NCBI GenBank assembly: GCA_003478355.1
Contig: QUFC01000003.1
Location: 98,159-162,158, forward strand
Source: Lachnospiraceae bacterium AM48-27BH
GTDB lineage: Bacteria > Bacillota > Clostridia > Lachnospirales > Lachnospiraceae
Direction: 5' to 3'
DNA length: 64,000 bases
Part shown: one piece after another, positions 1 through 8,252 of the stretch
Layout: every line of letters starts with the position of its first letter
Position numbering within the stretch: position 1 is the stretch's first letter
Translations under genes and position numbers: made by a program
The notes under the pieces: model-generated
What the model was told of the DNA's origin: nothing
The model's input: the letters and a program-made list of their open reading frames with translations, nothing else
Databases searched by the model: none

Positions 1-609
1 CCTTTGCAAAAGCAATGGCTTCCATCGGATCCATACTGCGGTGGCATTCCAGAATCATGTCAAACTCATCACCAACTGCCTCACGGACTGCTTTTACTAC
101 CTTAATATAATCAGATACTTTCGCATTGTATACGCTGGAACGGCGTTTTGCCTGTTTTAATCGGATATCGCCAGTAATCATCAGGCGTGCAGCGTCAAAG
201 CCCATTTCTTTTAGTTCCACACAACGCTGTGCGATTTCTTCTGGTGTAAATTTGAAAACGGCCTCATAGCTTCGCACCTTGTCACGGCATTTTCCGCCAG
301 AAGCTCGTATACAGGCACCCCCAGAGCCTTTCCCTTAATATCCCACAGGGCAATATCAATGGCAGAAAGGGCACTCATTAAAATAGAACCACGGAAATAC
401 ATACTGCGATACAGATAGTTCCAGTGGTGTTCAATGCGGAATGGATCTTGTCCAATCAGATAGCCCTCCATTTTCTTTAAAATGCCTGTGCATCCATCCA
501 GATAGCCCCAGGCTCCCACTTCACCGGTGCCATAAATGCCTTCATCTGTATACAATTTAATAAACAGATATTTACTAGCTGGTAATAATTCGATAGATGT
601 TATCTTCAT
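1..609 (-). CDS. Mandelate racemase/enolase-superfamily sugar-acid dehydratase (partial, frameshifted)
   Basis: N-terminal capping domain and start of the barrel of an enolase-superfamily enzyme, the group that dehydrates acid sugars such as galactonate or mannonate. The N-terminus MKITSIELLPASKYLFIKLY and the stretch SAIDIALWDIKGKALGVPVY are typical. The start at 609 follows AGGAG with 7-nt spacing. The reading frame breaks near 297: loss of one C from a CCC run (plus strand) shifts it. Restoring the base gives ...YELLGGKCRDKVRSYEAV and continues to ECHRSMDPMEAIAFAK at the window edge, where the gene is cut off. It is divergent from fucO, so both may serve one deoxy-sugar or sugar-acid route. 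Substrate not assignable. Confidence 0.8.
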
Positions 610-633
610 ATATAATCTCCTAATAATGATGTT

Positions 634-655
634 GGGGTCAAAAGCTTTTGACCCC
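634..655. repeat. Perfect 22-bp palindrome upstream of the dehydratase
   Basis: GGGGTCAAAAG is followed immediately by its exact reverse complement. It lies 25 bp upstream of the dehydratase start codon. A second copy of the half-site, CTTTTGACCC, lies at 812-821. It could be a regulator site or one end of a small inverted-repeat element. Confidence 0.6.
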
Positions 656-912
656 TCTGATACCGGATTACTCCGCACTGCGTGCTCACGCAATCCTCAA
701 AACATTCGTAATTCGCTCATTTTTCTTTGAAAAATGGCTACTTACTCATGTTTTTGGCGGGTCCCAAGGTCAAAAATTCTCCTGCAAGCAAGCTTGCGTC
801 GAACTTCTGACCTTTTGACCCTGGTATCATAACATAACAAGTACCGGGAATCTGTCAAGAAACTCTGGTACAGTTCCTACAGGATTGATTATATGAAAAG
901 GAGAGAAACGAA
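656..912. other. Intergenic region with inverted repeats, between divergent dehydratase and fucO
   Basis: No coding potential was found. An imperfect stem pairs AAGGTCAAAAATTC (766-779) with GAACTTCTGACCTT (about 801-814). GATACC/GGTATC and GGGTCAAAAG/CTTTTGACCC flank the segment in inverted orientation. The segment may be a small non-autonomous element or a structured leader. The fucO promoter must lie at its right side, but no convincing -35/-10 pair was identified. Confidence 0.35.
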
Positions 913-2061
913 ATGGCAAACAGAATCGTATTAAATGAAACTTCTTATCATGGCGCAGGCGCAATCAAGGAGATCGCCGGTGAAGTAAAAACAAGAGGAT
1001 TTAAGAAAGCATTCGTATGCTCTGATCCAGATCTGGTAAAATTCGGTGTTACCAAGAAAGTAACGGATGTATTAGATGACGCAGGTCTGGCTTATGAGAT
1101 TTATTCCAATATCAAACCAAACCCAACCATCGAGAACGTACAAACAGGTGTTGCTGCATTTAAGGCATCCGGAGCAGATTATCTGGTAGCGATTGGCGGC
1201 GGTTCTTCCATGGATACTGCAAAAGCTATCGGTATCATCATCGCAAACCCGGAGTTTGAGGATGTAAGAAGCCTGGAAGGCGTAGCTCCAACTAAGAAAC
1301 CATGCGTTCCGATCATCGCAGTTCCAACTACAGCAGGTACGGCAGCAGAGGTTACCATCAACTATGTAATTACTGATGTTGAGAAGAAGAGAAAATTCGT
1401 ATGTGTAGATACTCATGATATCCCGGTAGTTGCAGTCATTGACCCGGAGATGATGTCCAGTATGCCAAAGGGATTAACCGCAGCAACTGGTATGGATGCC
1501 CTGACTCATGCAATCGAGGGTTACACCACCAAGGCAGCATGGGAGATGACAGATATGTTCCATCTGAAAGCCATCGAGATCATTTCCAAGTCCTTAAGAG
1601 GCGCTGTTGCCAACACACCAGAAGGCCGTGAGGGCATGGCATTAGGCCAGTACATCGCAGGTATGGGATTCTCCAACGTAGGCCTTGGCATCGTTCATTC
1701 CATGGCACATTCCTTAGGCGCTGTTTATGATACTCCTCATGGTGTTGCCAACGCCATCCTGCTTCCAACCGTTATGGAGTACAACGCACCATTTACCGGT
1801 GACAAATACAAATACATCGCAAAGGCTATGGGTGTTGAGGGTGTAGATGATATGACTCAGGAAGAGTACCGCAAAGCAGCCGTAGATGCAGTGAAGAAGC
1901 TGTCCCAGGATGTTGGAATCCCGGCTGACTTGAAGGCTATCGTAAAGGATGAGGACGTTCAGTTCTTAGCAGAGTCCGCATACGCAGACGCATGCCGTCC
2001 AGGCAACCCAAGAGATACTTCTGTTGAAGAGATCAAAGCCCTGTATCGTTCCCTGATGTAA
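913..2061 (+). CDS. fucO: Lactaldehyde reductase (L-1,2-propanediol oxidoreductase), iron-containing alcohol dehydrogenase
   Basis: Group III iron-dependent alcohol dehydrogenase of 382 aa, the same length as E. coli FucO and clearly similar throughout (MANRIVLNET at the N-terminus, PTTAGTAAEVTINYVITD in the middle). It interconverts lactaldehyde and 1,2-propanediol with NADH in fucose and rhamnose fermentation. The nucleotide-binding GGGS is at residues 95-98. The Fe ligands D195, H199, H262 and H276 match E. coli D196, H200, H263 and H277. The start follows AAGGAGAGAAACGA. The gene stands alone, divergent from a sugar-acid dehydratase; no fucose kinase or aldolase is visible here. A related activity such as 1,3-propanediol dehydrogenase cannot be excluded. 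Confidence 0.93.
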   Translation: MANRIVLNETSYHGAGAIKEIAGEVKTRGFKKAFVCSDPDLVKFGVTKKVTDVLDDAGLAYEIYSNIKPNPTIENVQTGVAAFKASGADYLVAIGGGSSMDTAKAIGIIIANPEFEDVRSLEGVAPTKKPCVPIIAVPTTAGTAAEVTINYVITDVEKKRKFVCVDTHDIPVVAVIDPEMMSSMPKGLTAATGMDALTHAIEGYTTKAAWEMTDMFHLKAIEIISKSLRGAVANTPEGREGMALGQYIAGMGFSNVGLGIVHSMAHSLGAVYDTPHGVANAILLPTVMEYNAPFTGDKYKYIAKAMGVEGVDDMTQEEYRKAAVDAVKKLSQDVGIPADLKAIVKDEDVQFLAESAYADACRPGNPRDTSVEEIKALYRSLM

Positions 2062-2147
2062 TCGGTGATCCGATACGGACAATGACGCATAATAAGCATG
2101 GCATATAGCTATGGCAAATAACGAATCCGCATAGGGAATCTGATTGA

Positions 2148-2360
2148 TTCCTTGACATTGATTTGGCGGAAACTCTGTTCCCACATTTGTGGGAAGTACA
2201 GCAGGCCTGCGAAAAGCGAATGGAGTTGTTGGTGGCGGAATTATTGGTGAAGCATCCAGCCCCAGACAAGGCGGTGCAGTAGTTCGCATGTGTGTCGCAC
2301 ATGAACAGTCTGAAAGCGCAGGCAGAAGAAATAGTAGTTTCAGAGCTGATCTATAACTGA
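2148..2360 (+). pseudogene. TnpV-type transposon protein remnant (C-terminal part, in-frame stop)
   Basis: Reading from 2148 gives DIDLAETLFPHLWE, then KRMELLVAELLVKHPAPDKA, an in-frame TAG at 2280-2282, and in the same frame HMNSLKAQAEEIVVSELIYN before the stop. This matches the C-terminal half of TnpV, the small protein of clostridial transposons. The N-terminal half is absent and the residues around the internal stop are scrambled, so this is a decayed scar. It sits just before an AlbA_2-type regulator often carried on mobile elements. Confidence 0.6.
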
Positions 2361-2597
2361 ATTAAACGATTTATTACAAAGGCTGGCCGAGATGGTCAGC
2401 CTTTTCTCTGTGGAAAGACAATTTAATAATACTGATAATAATAATACTGATAGTGATACCAGTCCTTTCTTATCAGTATGAAAAGGAATGGATTTGATGA
2501 GAAATGAATGATGCATACTTCTATTAAAACTTGATTTCATATGGTATAATACAAATGTTGCGGAAATGTCCAATATAGCACGAAGGGAGGACTGCAC

Positions 2598-3986
2598 ATG
2601 AAGATAACAGATCTTCTTGGAGAAGCAACAGAATATGATAAAAAGCAGGCAGTTGAACATAAAAAAGTGAAAAGTTGGCTTAAAAGTGTCAGTGCCTTTG
2701 CGAATACAGCGGGCGGAACTTTAATTTTTGGTATTACAGATGGTGAAGAAATTGTTGGATTGGAAGATATTAAATCTGATTCTGAATTTATTAGCCAGAA
2801 AATCAAAGAAAGAATTTCACCATTCCCAGAAGTTACAATGAAGCTCCATAAAACCGAAAATGAAAAAGAACTTTTGCTGCTTCATGTACCGGCAGGTGCA
2901 GAAACACCTTACTATTATACTGGTGATGGTGTGACAGAAGCTTACATTCGTATTGGCAATGAAAGCGTTGTTGCTGATGCGACTGAACTGAAACGTTTGG
3001 TTATGCGTGGCAGAAACTCTTCTTATGATGCGCTGATGTCACCGTACAACTATGAGGACTTTTCCTTCAGTAAGCTGAGAGAACGCTATAAATCCTGGAC
3101 CGGCAACAGCATGACGGAAAAAAGTTTTGAGTCTTTCGGTATCCGAGATGCACAGGGACACCTTACCAATGCAGGTGCATTGCTTGCTGATGATGCACCC
3201 ATTCGCTGGTCGCGTCTTTTCTGTACAAGATGGAATGGGTTAGATAAAAGTGGTGGACAGGTTGATGCCTTGGACAGTGCCGAGTATAGTGGCAGTCTTA
3301 TCATTCTTCTGAATGAGGGCATGAGTTTTGTAAAGCGTAACATGAAAACCATTTGGAAGAAAACACCTGATTCCAGAATTGAAATGCCGGATTATTGCGA
3401 GCGAAGTGTTTTCGAAGCTTTGGTCAATGCGTTGATTCATAGGGATTATCTGATTAATGGCAGTGAAGTTCATGTGGATATGTTTGATGACCGCCTTGTA
3501 ATTTATTCTCCGGGTGGAATGCCTGATGGAACACAGATTCAGGAGCGTGACATTGATGATATTCCTTCAACCAGAAGAAATCCTATCCTTGCAGATATTT
3601 TTGCCCGCCTTGGATATATGGAACGTCAGGGCAGTGGATTAAGTAAAATTCGTACCGCATACGAAAATGCAGCAAATTATCAACCGGGTTTGGAACCGAC
3701 CTTCCGATCCAATCGAGTGGAATTTACTGTAAAGCTTCCAAATCTGAATTTTAAAGCATCAAGTAATGAGGCTTTAAATGAGACAATAAATGAAGCTTTA
3801 ACTGATAATCAGAAAATGCTCCTTGATATGCTGCGCAATGATCCAACAATTACGCAAAAAGAAATTATTGAACGAGTCTCTTTGTCGAGAAGCACTGTTC
3901 AGAGAATGATCAAAGAGTTGTCTGAATTAGGACGATTAGAGAGAGTTGGTTCAAAGAAAACTGGCAGTTGGATTGTAAAAGAGTAA
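2598..3986 (+). CDS. AlbA_2 (Schlafen-type) / HATPase_c_4 transcriptional regulator
   Basis: 462-aa protein with three parts. An AlbA_2 domain (about residues 14-130) contains the usual ESVVADATELKRLVMRGRN ending. The middle region holds a GHKL-like ATPase fold (about 270-365, with FEALVNALIHRDY and RQGSGLSKI). A C-terminal winged helix (about 405-460) contains TITQKEIIERVSLSRSTVQRM. Proteins of this build are often annotated as RecG-like helicases but have no helicase motors; they act as DNA-binding regulators and are common on mobile elements. Start after GGGAGGACTGCAC. The lower-GC sequence and the TnpV remnant upstream suggest transfer. Target unknown. Confidence 0.8.
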   Translation: MKITDLLGEATEYDKKQAVEHKKVKSWLKSVSAFANTAGGTLIFGITDGEEIVGLEDIKSDSEFISQKIKERISPFPEVTMKLHKTENEKELLLLHVPAGAETPYYYTGDGVTEAYIRIGNESVVADATELKRLVMRGRNSSYDALMSPYNYEDFSFSKLRERYKSWTGNSMTEKSFESFGIRDAQGHLTNAGALLADDAPIRWSRLFCTRWNGLDKSGGQVDALDSAEYSGSLIILLNEGMSFVKRNMKTIWKKTPDSRIEMPDYCERSVFEALVNALIHRDYLINGSEVHVDMFDDRLVIYSPGGMPDGTQIQERDIDDIPSTRRNPILADIFARLGYMERQGSGLSKIRTAYENAANYQPGLEPTFRSNRVEFTVKLPNLNFKASSNEALNETINEALTDNQKMLLDMLRNDPTITQKEIIERVSLSRSTVQRMIKELSELGRLERVGSKKTGSWIVKE

Positions 3987-4550
3987 AAGAAAATATATTA
4001 TTTTGAAATCTCCGTTGTTCTGTTGTAGAGGGACGGAGGTTTTCATATAAATGTTCAGGTGGAACGAGCAGACAGCATCTTCCGATACGACTCGAAGGGG
4101 ATTATGATGTTGTCCCAACAAGCAAATTTGAGAAATTGACACGCAGAGGAAATTGAGAAAATATGTGAAGTGGCACACTTTATACTGCTTGCCAATTTGT
4201 GAAAACAGTAAAATGGGTCAACTATCGAAAATTGTTATAAAACCATGAATAAAGGAATACAAATCTATGAAAGAGTATATTGACCCGTTTATGGGTGAGT
4301 CGGTAATCAAAAGCAAGAAAAAGTAATAAGCCCAAGGGGCTTAGCAAGCAGTTGCTGTTGTGGCTGGCGAACCTTTCGATGAATCTTTAGACTCCAGCAC
4401 AGGGAATGAGCCCTATAAAATGCTGGTGACAGATTTTTCGCAGAGTTTCCGGTATTTTCCACGGATAAGTTTCAGATTGAAAGAAATTGTGAAAACATTT
4501 ATAATATCTCCGAAACCGTGATTCCCCCAGATGAAAGAGAGGTAGCAGCA
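3987..4550. other. Gene-free, AT-rich decayed segment
   Basis: About 560 bp with only short broken frames. The longest readable piece with an ATG is 19 codons (from 4267). Nothing can be assigned to a family. Together with the TnpV remnant and AlbA_2 gene it looks like the degraded remains of an insertion. Confidence 0.4.
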
Positions 4551-5096
4551 ATGATAGATCAGATCATGGAATATAACAAGAAATTCGTGGAAAATAAAGG
4601 CTATGAGCCATTTTTGACCAGCAAATACCCAGATAAAAAGCTGGCGATCTTAACCTGTATGGATACCCGTTTGATCGAGCTTCTTCCGGCAGCTCTTGGT
4701 ATCAAAAATGGTGATGCGAAGATCATCAAGAATGCAGGCGGTACCATGGTCCATCCGTATGGAAGCGTGGTGAGAAGTTTGTTAGTCGGTATCCTGGAGC
4801 TGGGCGTAGAAGAGGTGATGGTCATCGGCCATACAGACTGTGGTGTTCAGGGCATGGATGGGAAAGAGATGCTGGAGCTTTTAGAGAAGCGAGGCATTGA
4901 TAAGCAGCATATCGACATTGTTCGTCACAGTGGCATCAACCTGGAAAACTGGCTTGGCGGATTTGAGTCTGTAGAAAGCTCTGTCCATGAGACCGTAAAG
5001 GGACTGAAAGAACACCCACTGATGCCGAAGGATGTGAAAATCAGTGGATTTATCATGAATTCGGAGACAGGGCTGTTGACGAAGGTGGAAGAGTAG
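4551..5096 (+). CDS. Beta-class carbonic anhydrase
   Basis: 181-aa zinc enzyme interconverting CO2 and bicarbonate in the cytoplasm. It has the zinc ligands C36, H94 and C97 (motifs LTCMDTR and GHTDCG) and the D38/R40 dyad. ATG at 4551 is chosen because GAGAGG lies 6-10 nt upstream; a GTG at 4518 in frame has no ribosome site. Single gene ending in a strong hairpin shared with the convergent kdgK. The gene immediately follows a decayed segment, so its promoter may lie within that segment. Confidence 0.92.
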   Translation: MIDQIMEYNKKFVENKGYEPFLTSKYPDKKLAILTCMDTRLIELLPAALGIKNGDAKIIKNAGGTMVHPYGSVVRSLLVGILELGVEEVMVIGHTDCGVQGMDGKEMLELLEKRGIDKQHIDIVRHSGINLENWLGGFESVESSVHETVKGLKEHPLMPKDVKISGFIMNSETGLLTKVEE

Positions 5097-5121
5097 TCAG
5101 ACGATAACGAAATTAAAAAAC

Positions 5122-5195
5122 AAAATCCCACAGGAAAAGACTTGCTCTGCGTTTTGAAAACGCAGATGGAACATCTGATCTTGTGGGATTTTTTA
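5122..5195. terminator. Bidirectional terminator between carbonic anhydrase and kdgK
   Basis: AAAATCCCACAG (5122-5133) pairs with CTTGTGGGATTTT near 5180-5192 and runs into TTTTTT; the other strand also ends in a U-run. An inner stem TCTGCGTTTT/AAAACGCAGA sits in the loop. It serves two convergent genes. Confidence 0.8.
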
Positions 5196-6215
5196 TTATC
5201 TTTGAATATTGGATTCTCCGGTCTTCATGATCCGGAGAATTTCTTTTTCATTGACCAGGTTAAAATCATGCTGGATCATCAGCTTCATGACGCTGGCTGT
5301 GATGGAAAAATCGATCAGCTTCTGAGGATCAAAGCCGTGGATCAGGCTGTGAAGAAGCCCACCGGCAAAGGCATCACCGGCGCCAACGGCCTCTAAACTG
5401 TGAACGGTATGGATCGGGCTGTCATAGAATTTGCCATCCTTTAAGTAAATGCCCATCCATTCGCCATCTTCTGCGGTGGTCACATTGCGGAGCACGCTGG
5501 CTACTGCTTTGCAGCCAGGGTACTGGCGCTGGATCTCCTGCATGCCACGGCGGTAGGAGTCGATCTGGTCGATTCCGTGGGCAACATCGCCATCGTAGGC
5601 GTGAATCCCTAACGTGGACTCAAAATCCTCGTCATTAGCAATACACAGATCCACGTAGCGCATCAGCTTTTTCATGACAGACTGGGCCTTTTCGCAGCTC
5701 CACATCTTAGAACGGTAGTTTAAATCGCAGACTACCTGGATGTGATGGGCCTGACAGTAGATCAGAGCCTCTTCTACAGCCCTGGCGATGGAATCGCTGA
5801 TCGCCGGGGTCACACCGGAAAAATAGAAGATGCTAATGCCGGACAGCAGCTTTTCCCAGTCAAATTCGCTGGAATCCGCCACAGAAATAGAACTTCCGGC
5901 CCGGTCATAGACCACGTTGGTGGGACGGATGTTGGTGCCTTTTTCAAAGTAGTAGATGCCAAGCCGCGGGCCTCCCTTTAAAATAAGAGAGGTATCAACT
6001 CCATAACGGCGCAGCTCGTTTAAGGCTGCTTCTCCTACCGGGTTTTCCGGCAGTTTTGTGACAAAGGCCGCCTCATCGCCAAAAGAGGCAAGAGAAACTG
6101 CCACATTGGATTCTGCACCTCCGTAGCTGGCTTCAAATCCGTCTGCCTGCACGATGCGTAAATATTCTGGTGTTTTTAAGCGGAGCATAATCTCGCCAAA
6201 TGTAAGTACCTTCAT
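5196..6215 (-). CDS. kdgK: 2-keto-3-deoxygluconate kinase (PfkB family)
   Basis: 339-aa ribokinase/PfkB-fold sugar kinase. N-terminal MKVLTFGEIMLRLKTPEYLR and substrate-lid YGGAESNVAVSLA are typical of KdgK. The C-terminal anion-hole motif GAGDAFAGG is at about residues 278-286, with catalytic Asp at 281. It phosphorylates 2-keto-3-deoxygluconate, the step after mannonate dehydratase (uxuA, 12338-13420) in hexuronate breakdown; the KDPG aldolase is not in the window. Start follows AAAAGGAGATTTTCT. Transcribed alone. Another 2-keto sugar kinase activity is possible, but the N-terminal signature favours KDG. Confidence 0.85.
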   Translation of the reverse strand: MKVLTFGEIMLRLKTPEYLRIVQADGFEASYGGAESNVAVSLASFGDEAAFVTKLPENPVGEAALNELRRYGVDTSLILKGGPRLGIYYFEKGTNIRPTNVVYDRAGSSISVADSSEFDWEKLLSGISIFYFSGVTPAISDSIARAVEEALIYCQAHHIQVVCDLNYRSKMWSCEKAQSVMKKLMRYVDLCIANDEDFESTLGIHAYDGDVAHGIDQIDSYRRGMQEIQRQYPGCKAVASVLRNVTTAEDGEWMGIYLKDGKFYDSPIHTVHSLEAVGAGDAFAGGLLHSLIHGFDPQKLIDFSITASVMKLMIQHDFNLVNEKEILRIMKTGESNIQR

Positions 6216-6380
6216 AGAAAATCTCCTTTTTCAATCATTCTGATGCATTGACACTCCCCACAGCTAACGCCATGGGTTTTCCGACATATTTTGATAATTC
6301 GTAACTATTCTTATTGTACTCTAATCGCGGACAGATTACAAGCCGGGCAGGTGACAGTCAGATACTGTTCGGATGATGCA

Positions 6381-6513
6381 GTTACTGTACACGGGTAGGC
6401 ATTTTCTGAACTGAAAATGCCGTATAATACAGTGGTGATAACAGATTTTGCCGATTTAGAATGCGAAGCATCGGCAAAATCTGTTGCTGTTTGCGCAACG
6501 CGTGAACAGTAAC
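6381..6513 (+). mobile_element. 133-bp miniature inverted-repeat element, copy A
   Basis: Ends GTTACTGTACACG and CGTGAACAGTAAC form a 13-bp terminal inverted repeat (12/13). It is flanked by a perfect 8-bp direct repeat, ATGATGCA, at 6373-6380 and 6514-6521. Internally it holds a 9-bp stem (GGCATTTTC/GAAAATGCC) and a 16-bp stem (AACAGATTTTGCCGAT and its complement). No coding capacity. Two further full copies occur at 10109-10241 and 56524-56656. Confidence 0.85.
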
Positions 6514-6673
6514 ATGATGCATGAACGATCAGCTGGTAAGAGAATCTTCGTGCAAAGTTAAGGGAAAAGACAGATATGAAAAGGAAAAATCTGATATACT
6601 GAAAACAGAGATAACTAGCCAGTAGGCCTGCGCACATGCTGCGCTGATCGGAAGAACACATAGGCTAGAAAGT

Positions 6674-6713
6674 AAAAATTCCATCAGCGAAGCTGATCTG
6701 GAATGGATTTTTG
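6674..6713 (+). terminator. Hairpin with T-run upstream of the DUF4349 gene
   Basis: ATTCCATCAGC pairs imperfectly with GCTGATCTGGAAT and is followed by GGATTTTT. It lies between the mobile element and the DUF4349 start, with no gene upstream on this strand, so it is either an attenuator in the leader or an orphan terminator. Weak call. Confidence 0.3.
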
Positions 6714-6748
6714 ATCGTAACTATGAAGCATGGAAGGAGGAAATGATT

Positions 6749-7768
6749 ATGAGAAAGTATTGGCTGTGTATTGCAATCGCCGGAGTACTGACCATTATTT
6801 CAGGATGCGGAGCCGGAAACGGTTCGAAAAGTAGTGCAAATGAAGGTTATATCATGGAGACGGCGGCAGGCGCTATGGAATATGGGGATGTCGGGGTGTC
6901 TGCGGAAAGGGAGATGATTTCTGAGGATGCAGCAGCGGGCGCGGCATCCGGGACAGAGAACCGAGCGACCGTGGAAACTGGTCGAAAACTGATAAAAACG
7001 GCCAGTATGGACGTGGAGACTGAGCAGTTCGAACAGTTGATGACAGCCTTGGAAACACAGATCAAGCAGATCGGTGGATATATTGAAGATGAAACGGTTT
7101 CTGGCAATCAATTAGACTGGCAGGGCAATCCGATGATGCGCTGGGCAGATCTGACTGTGCGTGTGCCAAAGGACCGGCTGGATGAATTTTTAAATGGCGT
7201 GGAGTCAGCGGGAAACGTAATCCGAAGGTCGGAAAACACCCAGGATGTGACTCTGCAGTACAGCGACATTGAGAGCCACAAAAAGACCTTAAAGATCGAG
7301 CAGGAGCGTTTGTGGGCACTGCTTGAAAAGGCAGATTCCATGGATAGCATCATTGCATTAGAAGAGCGGCTGTCGGATATCCGTTATGAACTGGAATCTT
7401 ACGAATCCCAGCTTCGTCTCTATGACAACCAGATTGAGTACAGCAAGGTGACATTAAATATCAATGAAGTGAAGCGGTATACGGAAGCTGTTCCGGAGTC
7501 CACCGGCGAGCAGATCTTAAAAGGACTGTCAGATAATGGAAGACGGCTGGCAGAAGGGTTGAAGAATTTTGGAATCCGCGTGATCGTGACCAGTCCATTC
7601 TGGATCACTGCGGCTGCGATCGGTGCAGTGGCAGGTTGTCTGGTGTGGAAGATCCGGAAATCTTTCAAAAAACGGAAAGCTGGAAAAAAAGGAACTGGTG
7701 AAGAGACAGGCAAAAAGGCACCTTTGACCGGGCAGCAGGAGCCAGATCAGGGAACCGATGACAAGTGA
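6749..7768 (+). CDS. DUF4349 lipoprotein with C-terminal membrane segment
   Basis: 339 aa. A signal peptide ends in a lipobox (TIISGCG, Cys20), so it should be lipidated outside the membrane. The body (about residues 75-270) is the DUF4349 region with a long alpha-helical coiled coil (EQERLWALLEKADSMDSIIA and onward). A hydrophobic helix at about 275-300 is followed by a Lys-rich tail, giving two membrane attachments. Start at 6749 is favoured over the ATG at 6743 because GGAGG then has 8-nt spacing instead of 2. Function unknown; family members sit in the cell envelope. Its stop codon lies in a 25-bp tandem repeat. Confidence 0.8.
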   Translation: MRKYWLCIAIAGVLTIISGCGAGNGSKSSANEGYIMETAAGAMEYGDVGVSAEREMISEDAAAGAASGTENRATVETGRKLIKTASMDVETEQFEQLMTALETQIKQIGGYIEDETVSGNQLDWQGNPMMRWADLTVRVPKDRLDEFLNGVESAGNVIRRSENTQDVTLQYSDIESHKKTLKIEQERLWALLEKADSMDSIIALEERLSDIRYELESYESQLRLYDNQIEYSKVTLNINEVKRYTEAVPESTGEQILKGLSDNGRRLAEGLKNFGIRVIVTSPFWITAAAIGAVAGCLVWKIRKSFKKRKAGKKGTGEETGKKAPLTGQQEPDQGTDDK

Positions 7769-7815
7769 TGAAAAGGTTTTCAAAAATAAGTGATGAAAAA
7801 GTTTTCAAAAATGTG
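7766..7815. repeat. Two-unit 25-bp tandem repeat
   Basis: Units 7766-7790 and 7791-7815 are identical at 22 of 25 positions. Each contains a short palindrome of the type TGAAAA-GG-TTTTCA. The first unit includes the stop codon of the DUF4349 gene and the second abuts the -35 box of the tRNA operon. Confidence 0.75.
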
Positions 7816-7843
7816 TTGACAATAAAACAATATAAGGTATACT
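7816..7843 (+). promoter_or_regulatory. Promoter of tRNA-Val/tRNA-Met operon 1
   Basis: TTGACA (7816-7821), 16-bp spacer, TATACT (7838-7843). The leader contains an AGCAGTCG/CGACTGCT stem just before the tRNA, a feature also seen in operon 2. Confidence 0.85.
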
Positions 7844-7885
7844 AGCAGAGCAGTCGGGAACAGAATCGGGAACGACTGCTCATAT

Positions 7886-7958
7886 GGGGTCTTAGCTCAG
7901 CTGGGAGAGCATCTGCCTTACAAGCAGAGGGTCACAGGTTCGAGCCCTGTAGGCCCCA
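7886..7958 (+). tRNA. tRNA-Val (anticodon TAC)
   Basis: 73-nt cloverleaf. Acceptor GGGGTCT/AGGCCCC, anticodon stem TCTGC/GCAGA with loop CTTACAA (anticodon TAC), T-arm CAGGTTCGAGCCCTG, discriminator A. CCA is not encoded. It is followed after 14 nt by tRNA-Met. Confidence 0.97.
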
Positions 7959-7972
7959 TACAAACTGAATAT

Positions 7973-8046
7973 GGCGAGATAGCTCAGTTGGCTAGAGCAC
8001 ACGGTTCATACCCGTGGTGTCGAGGGTTCAAATCCCCCTCTCGCTA
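7973..8046 (+). tRNA. tRNA-Met (anticodon CAT)
   Basis: 74-nt cloverleaf. Acceptor GGCGAGA/TCTCGCT (first pair G-U), anticodon stem CACGG/CCGTG with loop TTCATAC. The anticodon stem lacks the GGG/CCC signature of initiator tRNA, so this is the elongator type. Confidence 0.95.
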
Positions 8047-8053
8047 TTTGATG

Positions 8054-8081
8054 AAGACAGTCTGGAGAGGCTGTCTTTTTT
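8054..8081 (+). terminator. Terminator of tRNA operon 1
   Basis: AGACAG (8055-8060) pairs with CTGTCT (8071-8076), running into a T-tract. Confidence 0.85.
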
Positions 8082-8252
8082 GCATTATACGACAATCCAT
8101 TACTTCTTATTTTCTAAAACCGGTTTTACAAAAGGCTGTATGGAACAGGCGGAGAAGATGAGAAATGTGACATTGGTGAGCTATGAGGATATGATTTCTC
8201 TTTTCTCCACTTCACCAGTTCCATACCAACCCATTATGTGATGGTGATACGA

